This document shows, one piece after another, positions 48,248 to 60,497 of a stretch of 64,000 nucleotides of DNA (within the stretch, counting starts at the first letter, position 1; each line of letters opens with the position of its first letter). The notes under the pieces were generated by a model that saw only the letters and a program-made list of their open reading frames with translations, ran no database searches and was not told where the DNA came from. The stretch is from Erythroxylum novogranatense (taxonomy: Eukaryota > Streptophyta > Magnoliopsida > Malpighiales > Erythroxylaceae), in assembly GCA_029891385.1 (NCBI GenBank), contig CM057224.1:34229005-34293004 (forward strand). Direction: 5' to 3'. Made by a program: the position numbers and the translations under genes.

Positions 48248-50509
48248 ATTAAAGTATATTTCGGCATGCACATACAGTATATAGCCTCTATGATAGATGG
48301 TATGTTGCACTTGCACATGGTAAACATGCATTCATGACATTTTCCTACAGGTTTCAAATTGCGATCTTTGTGAAATTTATGTGGAAGTTGTCTGGAAAAA
48401 TTATTTGGAGTGCGCCATTGTGTGTTTTACATTTTAGGGATTTATGAAATTTTCGGAATTTTCGAGGTTCTTGCCCGACCGGAAAATTCAATGACCGGTG
48501 AGTAAGCTTTTGTGTCTTGAAAGGATTGCCTAATGGCATGAGATTAGTGAATAAATAATTGTGGAATTATGTTAGTGCCATGATTAGAGATTAAGTGGGA
48601 TTAGTGCTTAATTAATTGGGATTAACTCATTTTTGACTTTTCCATTCATTAAAAGCCAAGTGTTTCCTTCCATTAATTGATTTTGTCCCATCTTCTTATC
48701 TTCCACGACCTTCCTCCTTATTATATTTATAAAATTGGTCTTGGAAAGCTTTGGAAAAGTTCTTCTTCCTTTCCATCCGAAATTTGGTTTCTCTTTCCTT
48801 GGAGTGTTCTTTATCTCCTTTGAAATTTTCTTCTACTTATATCATACAAGACATTTCTCCTTGGTTCTTTGCTTACTCTTCTTCACACCAACCAAGTTGA
48901 AGCTTTGAGTGAAGAAAATCTTTGGTATGTTTGTGATAGCCGTATGGGAGGTTTGGAAAAAGGAAGTTAGTGTGAACTTGAAGAATCAAGGGGTATTGGT
49001 AGCTTGAACTTGCAATTAGATAAGAGTTGTTTTGCTTTCTTTTTTTTTGGTAGTTAGAAACATGCATGGGGATCATTTGTACATTTATTTGATCATTATA
49101 AGGGTAGATGTAAATGGGTTTAAATGTATGCTTGTGTATGGATGAATGAATGAATAAGGTTTCCAATGATTTGGCTTGGTTTTGGATTGAGTTTGCAAGG
49201 TTAGATGCATGGAAAGAAATGAAAGCTAATTGTGTATGTACTGCCAAATTTTGTGTTAGTATACAAATAATTTTTTTGTTGAGTTTGTGGCTGAATTGGA
49301 GGTGTAAATGAATGTATATTAAGGTAGGTAAAGTGATAGAATGGAAGAGGATGAGGTATAGATGAAATCTGGAAAATTGGTGTTTAACCTATTGAAATGT
49401 TTTGATCATAACTTATTGTGTAGGTGAGCAAATGAGGTGAGGTTTGTGCCCACTGAAACTTTGGGATGTTGGCTTCAAATTTGTGTGAAATAGGTGATGT
49501 TAAATTGTAATGTGAGAGGGTCGAAATTTTGCATGGGAAGTTACTGTTTTATTGCCTATGAACAGTAACCGAAACCATAATCTATGAGTTTTACTGATTT
49601 TTATAAATTAATTGATATAGAATTAGGGGCAATGGTCTTCATGAAAGTTGAAGCCTATTAAGTTATATTTCCATTGCCACTGATTTTGCAATTTTTCGAT
49701 ATGTATAGTAGGAGTTATGGACTGATAATTATTGACAGTTTTTATGAATTGAGTGAAACCTAGCTGGATTAGCGAATTTGGTGTACATTCTGTTTTTGCG
49801 TAATTTTAGTAATTTTTGTGAACTGAACTGGTTTTAGGGATCTACTGAAGAGTTTTAGATGACACATTGATTTTGAAATTGGTATATGGAATGTAATTTT
49901 GGAAATCAGATGTGGAGATATGGAATTTCAAAATCTGAACTTGCATTGTGATGTTAAGTACTGATTAGGTCAGTAACTTGCATAACAGATTTGAAATTGT
50001 TAGAAATCGAATTAGAGATTGAGTTCTTCATGAAACTTGAAGTTTGAGGAGTTATCTTTTCAGGGATATAAAGTTTGGATTTTCTGACTTGTGTACAGGA
50101 GTTATGCTTATTATAAGTTTACTGCTCAGATTGAATGGTTTCAGAGACAGTAACATTGAGTGAATTAATTGACTGGTTTAGCAATGGAATTTGATTTTGG
50201 GTTGGTTATGAAAGTTGTAGATGACATTATGAACTTATTGAGCATATTTATGTGGTAATTTTGGCTGAAGAATTTCATAGTTGTGGAATTTGCAATGTAC
50301 TGTTCTGTTTTATGGGATTGGAGTAGGTAGTAGTTTTGAAGGATTTTGACACCCTTAGGGGTGAAATAAATTGTTATGGTCTTCTTGAGAAGAGTAGAGG
50401 GTTTATGATCTTTCCAACAAGATAAGATTTGTATTTTCTGAATTGGGTGGTAAGAGATTTGAGTGTTGAAAATTTGGATTGGAATGAAGGAAAAAAAAAA
50501 AGGAAATGA

Positions 50510-50665
50510 GGCGAGGTGGAACCTCGCCAATATCCTGAATGACGTCTCGCCTCAGTGAGGCGAGCTCGATTGGCGCCGTCGCTAGGGCGACGCGTCGCCC
50601 TAGCGACGGAGCTGGGCGAGCCGGCCTCGCTGGCGCGAGATTTCTCGCCCCCGCGAGGCTGGTAT
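50510..50665. other. GC-rich hairpin island, element A 5' LTR
   Basis: A perfect 15-bp stem, CCGTCGCTAGGGCGA (50576-50590) with TCGCCCTAGCGACGG (50595-50609), has loop CGCG. Upstream are GGCGAGGT/ACCTCGCC and CTCGCCTCA/TGAGGCGAG inverted repeats. Confidence 0.85.
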
Positions 50666-51217
50666 ATATATATATATAGTATTTTATTTTATTATTTTGG
50701 CTTTAAGTGACCTGATTGCTTCTCTTGTCAATTTCTTTTCCGTCCGACGTCCGATTGACCTGATTCTTGAGGCATCAGATTCGTATAATATTTAATTTCA
50801 TTTTGTGATAATTTGGAAATTTTAGGCGGAAATTAGCGTAGCCGGGTAATTGTTCTATGGTCCTTTGTTTTATTTATTTTGGACCGATCGAGGTCCGAAT
50901 TGAGCACTGTCAGTGGCTATAGTTTTCTAATTTTAGATGGAATTTTTATGACGGGAAAAATTTGAATTTAGGGCCGAAAATCTCATGAATACATGCATTA
51001 TACACTTACATGTGCATTATACTAATTGGATTGGATAATTAGTGATCAGTTCCTCTCATTTGTTATAGAGGTACATTTGGGCGTCGATCTACCGACGTTC
51101 TTGAAACTTCAGATGTTAGCTCGAAGTGCAGGTGAGTAACCTAGTTGGTTCCTCAACCTATATGTGTTTAAGTTTTGCAATTATGCCATGTGGAGATAAT
51201 GGAGGTTTATGTGTGTT

Positions 51218-51730
51218 TGAATTTGATTGATTTCGGACCAAAGGTGTACGAAATATTTGGAATGAGATAACGAAGTGCTACTTGTGAGTAATTGTTTGTA
51301 AATGTTATATTGGAGATCTCGGACCAGAGTCCGAGAAATGGAAATTGATATTAAAGTGTTAATTATCATTTCGTTTGATACATTGGATGGGATTGTAAAT
51401 GTGATATAGTAGGATGCAATAAATTGGAAATGTAGATAATTGAAATCTGGGACCGAAAGTCCGAAGAATTGGCAAATAGTAATGATATGTAAATGGAAAT
51501 TGGAATATGTACATTGCATGCATAAACATAAATGTGTGATCGGATAAAAGGCGGTTGTGACCGAGCAGCCCTTTGTCGGGGCATATCACGCCTAACGTAT
51601 GTGAGCTTTATTTCAGCACGGACCTCGAGTCCAGCGTATTGAGCCGCAGCTCAATATATCGAGGCTTCAAGCCCAATGTTTTCAAAGCCACGGCTCAACG
51701 CAATGTGCCCGTTCTTGGGGCGATTTGAGC
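51218..51730 (+). other. Short-hairpin run, element A 5' LTR
   Basis: Stems include TTTCGGACC..GGTGTACGAAA (about 51231), CTCGGAC..GTCCGAG (about 51318), GGGACcgaaaGTCC (about 51450), GGACctcgaGTCC (about 51620), GAGCCgcaGCTC and GGCTTcaAGCC (51640-51675). The order is the same as in element B and the solo LTR. Confidence 0.65.
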
Positions 51731-51925
51731 GCATCAGTCACAACAACGAAATGAAAATGGAACAGTGTCACATCGCATTGCATATATATATATATTGTAA
51801 ATGACCGAAGATGTAAATGATGAAATTGTATGTGTATATGAAATTGGGCTGAAATGTGATAATATGTGATATTACTATTAATGCTACCGTGTGCTAATAT
51901 GATTGGTGAATGCATGAGTTGAGTG

Positions 51926-51942
51926 AACCATCGATGATGGTT
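51926..51942. other. Conserved 17-nt stem-loop, element A 5' LTR
   Basis: AACCATCGATGATGGTT has a 7-bp stem and 3-nt loop, 413 bp before the LTR end. The 3' LTR copy is at 60063-60079. Confidence 0.75.
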
Positions 51943-52361
51943 TCTCACCGAGTTCGCAAAACTCACCCAAAATTTGCATATATTTTCAGGACTTAGAAGA
52001 ATACCCGTTAGGCAGCAGGCGTATGACATCTGCTTGGTTGAAGAAGCGGAGAAGTGGTCGGGATCGATTAGCGTCATCTTAATGTTTCTATTCTTGGACT
52101 TTTGTATTACTAATTTGGACAAGTTGTAAAGTCAATTGACCGAAATAAATTGTAAATATAAAAAGTGGGCCCAAGGCCATTGAATTGATTATATAAATTG
52201 CTTTCGCGTTAATGATAATATGTAATGCGATTGTGTAAAAAAAGTGTTATCTTGAGTTTTTTTCTTGAGTGATGTAACACGCCACCCTCATGAGACACGG
52301 ACTGGATATCACCGTCGATGTCGGGTTCGGGTCTTCTTGGGAGTGAGGTGTTACATTTAGG

Positions 52362-52374
52362 TGGTATCGAGCCC
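52362..52374 (+). other. Element A primer-binding site, one base short
   Basis: TGGTATCGAGCCC lies six bases after the LTR. Compared with element B's TGGTATCAGAGCCC it lacks one A, by mutation or consensus error. Confidence 0.8.
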
Positions 52375-53963
52375 GAAGTACAATCTTACATGGGCTTTAC
52401 GAAAAAAAATGTGTGTCTTGCTATGTGCATTTAAGTCATGTCACGACAGACGGTGACAAATGATCCCAGTGTAGTATCTGAGTCGTTTACATAAGTATGT
52501 CTCGATCGTTTAAGTGGTTAGAGAAAGTGAGAAAAGGATAGTGTGTTAGAATGTGATGAAAGGAAGAAATGGATATCGCAAAATAGGAAAGAGTTACGGT
52601 TTGGTCGACAGATGAATATTTATTGATATTGATGGGTATATTATGAAATGCAATATTGGAGTTATATTGGCAATATCCTTGAATATGAGATAGCTATAAA
52701 GATTATAGTTGTAAATTCATAGAGGAAAATAGAGATGTGACAATGGTCGATTTCCGATGTATTAGGTAAATGAAAATAAAGTGTTCTATGATATAGAAAA
52801 GTTACAATTGGGATTGATTCTTGTGGCGAAGGTAGATGAAAAAGTTGTTCGGGTTTAATTGATGCGCTAAGTAAATGCACACGATTATGGGAGCCTATGT
52901 TAAGTGAAAATGTTAAGCGCAATTGATGAGTTAATGGATACTTGCTAGCCAGAATTCTTGTCCAAAAAAAAAATCCCTTTAGGAGTTAGAAGAAGAAATT
53001 AAAGTGCTTATAATGATCAGTTGTGAATGAATTGAGATTGTAGATGGTCCTCACGAGTGAGGACCAGATTATAAACAGGAAGGTTGTTGAGTTTAGAATA
53101 TATTGTCCTTTGTAAGTGTATATGTGATAGTGGGATTACCATCATGGGTGAAATGAATAATTTATGTGAATATGATATCAGAAGTAATTGGTGGCCTACT
53201 ACATAAGCTTTGATTATAATGCCGGTAGCTCAAGTTTAAAATGAGTGAGAGTAAGGCATGAGAATACTTGTACTGATTAATTGAGAAAGAAGTGAGACAG
53301 TTAAAGATGCTAGCATTGGTAATGAGCTTGAGGAAATAAAATGAGGGACATGAATATAGTAAAGTCCCATGATTGAGAATTGGTACCAAAAAGAGAATGG
53401 TTATCGAGAATTAAATGCAATTAAGGTATTCTTAGCAGTATGATCTATTAACGGGCAAATTGATAAGACTATTGAGATATATTGTCAGATAGGATGTGAT
53501 GATTTTGGTGATGTATGGCAAGATAGTAGAGGAAAAGAAATTGTTTAAGTGCTCTTCAGAGATTTATCTTCGTGAAGTATCAAGAGTAACTGATTTGTAT
53601 TACATCTGGCAGAGACTCTAGTGTAAGAGCTAAACTATGTTACTGAAAGAGTGTACATTATGTAAATGAGATGATTTTGATTATTGAAGAAAAGAATTAC
53701 TGAATATTAATTATGAATTTGAGGGATTAAAGTTTATGTTACGAAAGTACTAGACCGATATAACGATTGTTTATTTAAGTCGGTGAGTGGTCTATCACGA
53801 ATAAATTGAGTTATATGAGTCAACTAAGTTTATTGTATTACTAAAAGGAACATGTTTCAATTGTGTTTGGAGTGGATAATGGACATAAATATAAGAAATG
53901 GATAATGAAAGAGAAATAGATGAATGGGTATAGTTGAGGAAATTGGTCGTTATCTGAGTCTCA

Positions 53964-54521
53964 TAAGAGTGAATCTTAACTTTGATTGAAGGAATAAAGG
54001 ATGAATTAGTATGCGAACATGAGATATTGGGAGAATTAATCAAGATATAGGTACTGATAAAATGTGGAAGTTCAAAAGATATGGGTATGTGGAATTGGGA
54101 ATTTATTAGACCTAACGGAATGCTGGATGCGTTCAAAAATTGTCAAAGATTTTCTGGTTTTAACAAATTGACAAGAATAATTGAGGAAAACATGTGAATG
54201 TTATGACTGATGATCATAAAGGAGACAATTGAAGAATTTACTAGTTCGCATACTAATTCATCCTTTATTCCTTCAATCAGGTTAAGATTCACTCTTATGA
54301 GATATTGGGAGAATTAATCAAGATATAGGTACTGATAAAATGTGGAAGTTCAAAAGATATGGGTATGTGGAATTGGGAATTTATTAGACCTAACGGAATG
54401 CTGGATGCGTTCAAAAATTGTCAAAGATTTTCTGGTTTTAACAAATTGACAAGAATAATTGAGGAAAACATGTGAATGTTATGACTGATGATCATAAAGG
54501 AGACAATTGAAGAATTTACTA
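53964..54521. repeat. 223-bp direct duplication with an inverted 55-bp spacer
   Basis: Segment Y at 54020-54242 is repeated at 54299-54521 essentially without change. The spacer 54243-54298 is the reverse complement of 53964-54019, the block just before the first Y ('gttcgcatactaattcatcc' against 'ggatgaattagtatgcgaac'). Confidence 0.9.
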
Positions 54522-55200
54522 TCTACAATTTGAAGTGTTCGGTAAAAGATTCGATGTGATCTATTGAAATTGTATAAAGTGATTTTATGCACTTGGGACA
54601 AATATAATTCCATGGGTGGTATTATGATTGATGATTTGAACTTTGTTCTACTGAGTGTGACCTAAAAGCTTGGAGACATTAATCGTACAGAAATAGTTTG
54701 GAGATGTCTATGAATATGTAAATCGATACCGATTGAGTTATTTCATGCGGTTGAATGATTTGAAAAGGATTCAACGGTGATTACTCAAACTAAGTTAATG
54801 GTGCAATTCAAGGGATTGAGCAAATAAATAAATAAATTCTATTGCAGAAGATCAAAATTTGGGTAATAAGGTTATCAAATCTAGTGTATTATTGAGTGTT
54901 AATAGTCGAACTGACAAAAAGGGGTAAAAAGAAAGCATTATTAGTTATAGAATTTCAAAGTTGGTGTGCATCAAAGCGGATTGGCAAAACCGAAGTGAGG
55001 ATGTAGAAATTGTAAACCGTATTGAGGAACGGGAATTAACTCCAATTGTTGAGAAAAATGGTAGGTATAGTTCAAATTAAGAAATATGGGTGATACTCAT
55101 TACGGGAACTGTTAGTGAAAATGTAAGGAATGATCGAAGCTTTAAGTTTTAGCAAGAGTGTATCGATAGAGTAATTGAAAAGTTAAAATGGGAAATAAAA

Positions 55201-55700
55201 TGATTATAAGTGAATGGTTCAAGAAAGCACAAGAAACAATCGAAGCGTTACGGTCTAGTAAAAGTATTGTGGAAAAGAAATTGAGGGATACCAATCAAAG
55301 TGCACGATGACATGTGTGATTAACCAACAGGTATTTTTGGATTTCATTGGGATATGAAATTGATGTATAGTGCAAAGTAGTTGTGGTATGACAGATAATC
55401 AGTATATGAGTGACACCATTCGAATAATGTATAAGGGGTTTGGCACAATAAAATGATTATAAGTGAATGGTTCAAGAAAGCACAAGAAACAATCGAAGCG
55501 TTACGGTCTAGTAAAAGTATTGTGGAAAAGAAATTGAGGGATACCAATCAAAGTGCACGATGACATGTGTGATTAACCAACAGGTATTTTTGGATTTCAT
55601 TGGGATATGAAATTGATGTATAGTGCAAAGTAGTTGTGGTATGACAGATAATCAGTATATGAGTGACACCATTCGAATAATGTATAAGGGGTCTTACTGC
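55201..55700. repeat. Tandem duplication, 253-bp period
   Basis: Sequence starting 'tgattataagtgaatggttc' at 55201 recurs at 55454, and both copies run to 'gtataaggggt'. They appear identical by eye apart from the edges. It lies 700 bp from the inverted-spacer duplication. Confidence 0.9.
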
Positions 55701-56300
55701 CAAAAAGGAGTCGTTATCCCTATACTATGTGATCAATGCAATACAGTGATAGGCTAAGTAAAATAAGGAGGTGACAATGAGTCGAATTGATTCACATTGA
55801 GGTTATAAATCTCATGAGATTTGTGTTTTGATAATAACGGAATCTGATAAGCGATAAATGAAATATATTGAAGGGTATGGCCTCGGCCAAAATGTACTTA
55901 GATGGAAATAAAGGTGTAGTTAAAGGAAATTGAGTTCGTGAAGAGGGGCCTCTATGCGATTGTGGTGTAAATAGCATTATGGATTGGTAAGCTAGACTAA
56001 AATCTAAAAGATGATTCGGATTCACAAAGTGTTTCATAGATAGAATTAGGAAATAGTGTTAGGATCCGATATATTTGTTATTGATATTGAAAGTGACGAA
56101 TTGCGCGTAATCATGAAAAAGCAGTATAATCATGGAAAGTTTGAGAAAGAGGAATAGAGTAATTGATTGTGTTGATCTCCGTACATTGACAGAATTTGGT
56201 CATGTAGTAAAATCAGTGGGAAACAGAGGGTATTAATCGAAAAGACTCCCCTGCCTTTCAGATTAATCGTATATGAAATTTCGAGGACGAAATTTTTATT

Positions 56301-56313
56301 AGGAGGGGAGAAT
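56301..56313 (+). other. Element A polypurine tract
   Basis: AGGAGGGGAGAAT lies immediately before the 3' LTR, preceded by 'aatttcgaggacgaaatttt' as at the end of coding Tekay elements (compare 7890-7924). Confidence 0.9.
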
Positions 56314-59300
56314 TGTAACATCCCATCTCCGATGGGAAGGGTATTTTAGTAAATTGGGACGGGTCAGGAGTATTAAAGTATATTTCGGCATGCACATACA
56401 GTATATAGCCTCTATGATAGATGGTCTGTTGCACTTGCACATGGTAAACATGCATTCATGACATTTTAAACAGGTTTCAAATTGCGATCTTTGTGAAATT
56501 TATGTGGAAGTTGTACTGGAAAAATTATTTGGAGTCGCCATTGTGTGTTTTACATTTTAGGGATTTATGGAAATTTTCGGAATTTTTCGGGTTCTTGCCC
56601 GATAGGAAAATTCAAGCGATTAGTGAGTAAACTTTTGTGTCTGAAAGGATTGCCTAATGGCATGAGATTAGTGAATAAATAATTGTGGAATTATGTTAGT
56701 GCCATGATTAGAGATTAAGTGGGATTAGTGCTTAATTAATTGGGATTAACTCATTTTTGACTTTTCCATTCATTAAAAGCCAAGTGTTTCCTTCCATTAA
56801 TTGATTTTGTCCCATCTTCTTATCTTCCACGACCTTCCTCCTTATTATATTTATAAAATTGGTCTTGGAAAGCTTTGGAAAGTTCTTCTTCCTTTCCATC
56901 CGAAATTTGGTTTCTCTTTCCTTGGAGTGTTCTTTATCTCCTTTGAAATTTTCTTCTACTTATATCATACAAGACATTTCTCCTTGGTTCTTTGCTTACT
57001 CTTCTTCACACCAACCAAGTTGAAGCTTTGAGTGAAGAAAATCTTTGGTATGTTTGTGATAGCCGTATGGGAGGTTTGGAAAAAGGAAGTTAGTGTGAAC
57101 TTGAAGAATCAAGGGGTATTGGTAGCTTGAACTTGCAATTAGGTAAGAGTTGTTTTGCTTTCTTTTTTTTTGGTAGTTAGAAACATGCATGGGGATCATT
57201 TGTACATTTATTTGATCATTATAAGGGTAGATGTAAATGGGTTTAAATGTATGCTTGTGTATGGATGAATGAATGAATAAGGTTTCCAATGATTTGGCTT
57301 GGTTTTGGATTGAGTTTGCAAGGTTAGATGCATGGAAAGAAATGAAAGCTAATTGTGTATGTACTGCCAAATTTTGTGTTAGTATACAAATAATTGTTTT
57401 GTTGAGTTTGTGGCTGAATTGGAGGTGTAAATGAATGTATATTAAGGTAGGTAAAGTGATAGAATGGAAGAGGATGAGGTATAGATGAAATCTGGAAAAT
57501 TGGTGTTTAACCTATTGAAATGTTTTGATCATAACTTATTGTGTAGGTGAGCAAATGAGGTGAGGTTTGTGCCCACTGAAACTTTGGGATGTTGGCTTCA
57601 AATTTGTGTGAAATAGGTGATGTTAAATTGTAATGTGAGAGGGTCGAAATTTTGCATGGGAAGTTACTGTTTTATTGCCTATGAACAGTAACCGAAACCA
57701 TAATCTATGAGTTTTACTGATTTTATAAATTAATTGATATAGAATTAGGGCAATGGTCTTCATGAAAGTTGAAGCCTATTAAGTTATATTTCCATTGCCA
57801 TTGATTTTGCAATTTTTCGATATGTATAGTAGGAGTTATGGACTGATAATTATTGACAGTTTTATGAATTGAGTGAAACCTAGCTGGATTAGCGAATTTG
57901 GTGTACATTCTGTTTTGCGTAATTTTAGTAATTTTGTGAACTGAACTGGTTTTAGGGATCTACTGAAGAGTTTTAGATGACACATTGATCTTGAAATTGG
58001 TATATGGAATGTAATTTTTGGAAATCAGATGTGGGAGATATGGAATTTCAAAATCTGAACTTGCATTGTGATGTTAAGTACTGATTAGGTCAGTAACTTG
58101 CATAACAGATTTGAAATTGTTAGAAATCGAATTAGAGATTGAGTTCTTCATGAAACTTGAAGTTTGAGGAGTTATCTTTTCAGGGATATAAAGTTTGGAT
58201 TTTCTGACTTGTGTACAGGGAGTTATGCTTATTATAAGTTTACTGCTCAGATTGAATGGTTTCAGAGACAGTAACATTGAGTGAATTAATTGACTGGTTT
58301 AGCAATGGAATTTGATTTTGGGTTGGTTATGAAAGTTGTAGATGACATTATGAACTTATTGAGCATATTTATGTGGTAATTTTGGCTGAAGAATTTCAGA
58401 GTTGTGGAATTTGCAATGTACTGTTCTGTTTTATGGGATTGGAGTAGGTAGTAGCTTTGAAGGATTTTGACACCCTTAGGGTGAAATAAATTGTTATGGT
58501 CTTCTTGAGAAGAGTAGAGGATTTTATGATCTTTCCAACAAGATAAGATTTGTATTTTCTGAATTGGGTGGTAAGAGATTTGAGTGTTGAAAATTTGGAT
58601 TGGAATGAAGGAAAAAAAAAAAGGAAATGAGGCGAGGTGGAACCTCGCCAATCCTGTATGACGTCTCGCATACGGTGAGGCGAGCTCGATTAGCGCCGTC
58701 GCTAGGCGACAGCGTCGCCTTAGCGACGAGCTGGGCGAGCCCGCCTCGCTGGCGCGAGATTTCTCCCCCCCGCGAGGCTGGTATATATATATATATAGTA
58801 TTTTATTTTATTATTTTGGCTTTAAGTGACCTGATTGCTTCTCTTGTCAATTTCTTTTCCGTCCGACGTCCGATTGACCTGATTCTTGAGGCATCGGATT
58901 CGTATAATATTTAATTTCATTTTGTGATAATTTGGAAATTTTAGGCGGAAATTGGCGTAGCCGAGTAATTGTTCTATGGTCCTTTGTTTTATTTATTTTG
59001 GACCGATCGAGGTCGAATTGAGCTTGTCGATGGCTATAGTTTTCTAATTTTAGATGAAATTTTTATGACGGGAAAAATTTGAATTTAGGGCCGAAAATCT
59101 CATGAATACATGCATTATACACTTACATGTGCATTATACTAATTCGGATTGGATAATTAGTGATCAGTTCCTCTCTGCTTTGTTATAGAGGTACATTTGG
59201 GCGTCGATCTACCGGCGTTACTGAAACTTCCAGATGTTAGCTCGAAAGTACAGGTGAGTAACCTAGTTGATTCCTCAACCTTTATGTGTTTAAGTTTTTG

Positions 59301-60492
59301 CAATTATGCCATGTGGAGATAATGAAGGGTTTATGTGTGTTTGAATTTGATTGATTTCGGACCAAAGGTGTCGAAATATTTGGAATGAGATAACGAAGTG
59401 CTACTTGTGAGTAACTTGTTTATAAATGTTATATTGGAGATCTCGGACCGAGGTCCGAGAAATGGGAAATTGATATTGAAGTGTTAATTATGCATTTGTT
59501 TCGATACATTGGATGGGATTGTAAATGTGATATAGTAGGATGCAATAAATTGGAAATGTAGATAATTGAAATACTGGACGAAAGTCCAAGAATTGGCAAA
59601 TAGTAATGATATGTAAATGGAAATTGGAATATGTACATTGCATGCATAAACATAAATGTGTGATCGAGATAAAAGGCGGTTGTGACCGAAGCGACCCTTT
59701 GTATCGGGGCATATCACGCCTAACGTATGTGAGAGATTTCAGCTCAACGCACGGGACCTCGGGTCCAACGTATTGAGCCATGAGCTCAATATATCGAGGC
59801 TTCAAGCCCAATGTTTTCAAAGCCACCGGCTCAACGCAATGTGCCCGTTCTTGGGGACGATTTGGTATACAGTCACAACAACGAAATGAAAATGGAACAG
59901 TGTCACATCGCATTGCATATATATATATATTGTAAATGACCGGAAGATGTAAATGATGAAATTGTATGTGTATATGAAATTGGGCTGAAATGTGATAATA
60001 TGTGATATTATTTATTAATGCTACTGTGTGCTAATATGATTGGTGAATGCATGAGTTGAGTGAACCATCGATGATGGTTTCTCACCGAGTTCGCAAAACT
60101 CACCCAAAATTTGCATCTATTTTTCAGACTTAGAAGAATACCCGTTAGGCAGCAGGCGTATGACATCTATTTGGTTGAAGAAGCGGAGAAGTGGTCGGGA
60201 TCGGTTAAGCGTCTGTCTTAGTGTTTCTATTCTTGGACTTTTGTATTACTAATTTGGACAAGTTGTAAAGTCAATTGACGAAATAAATTGTAAATATAAA
60301 AAGTGGGCCCAAGGCCATTGAATTGATTATATAAATTGCTTTCGCGTTAATGATAATATGTATGCGATTGTGTAAAAAAAGTGTTATCTTGAGTTTTTTT
60401 CTTGAGTGATGTAGCACGCCACCCTCGCGGGGCACGGACCTGGATATCACCGTCGATGTCGGGTTCGGGTCTTGCAGGAGTGAGGTGTTACA
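56314..60492 (+). repeat. Element A 3' LTR
   Basis: This uninterrupted 4179-bp copy starts TGTAACATCCC and ends GTGTTACA. It contains the GC island at 58625-58785 (stem less perfect than in the 5' LTR), a hairpin run at 59355-59870 with TCTCGGACCgaGGTCCGAGA, and the stem-loop at 60063-60079. Confidence 0.92.
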
Positions 60493-60497
60493 GGTTG

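Larger units (their letters stand above)
48253..52355 (+). repeat. Element A 5' LTR, main part
   Basis: This continues the 63 bp at 36389-36451 and ends GAGTGAGGTGTTACA. It aligns end to end with 56380-60492. A 375-bp segment (48873-49247 against 56996-57370) translates identically in the two copies, with one silent difference noticed. It contains a GC island, a hairpin run at 51218-51730 and the stem-loop at 51926-51942. Confidence 0.9.
52375..56300 (+). other. Element A internal region, noncoding
   Basis: No Gag or Pol motif is recognisable in any frame across 3.9 kb, although primer site and polypurine tract are kept. The plus strand is A/G-rich with scattered stops in every frame. It contains two internal duplications, listed separately. 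Confidence 0.7.
36389..60492 (+). mobile_element. Element A: 24.1 kb insertion in Athila pol (contains element B)
   Basis: Element A is flanked by TSD GGTTG (36384-36388 and 60493-60497). It starts TGTAACATCCC and ends GTGTTACA. Excluding element B it is about 12.3 kb: 5' LTR (36389-36451 plus 48253-52355), primer-binding site at 52362, internal region 52356-56313, polypurine tract, and 3' LTR 56314-60492. The internal region has no recognisable gag or pol, so A would need proteins from a related autonomous element, probably a Tekay-type chromovirus judging by its polypurine-tract context and tRNA-Met primer site. The LTRs are very alike, which points to a recent insertion. Confidence 0.9.

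Noticed and set aside
48873..49247. A 124-codon minus-strand frame, identical at 56996-57370
   Set aside because: The two copies are the paired LTRs of element A, so identity reflects recent duplication. The frame has no domain, lies in noncoding LTR sequence and is not kept in element B.
58286..58671. 121-codon minus-strand frame shared with 50165-50530
   Set aside because: It comes from the paired LTR copies of element A. The two versions differ by frameshifts and end in the GC island, so coding is not supported.
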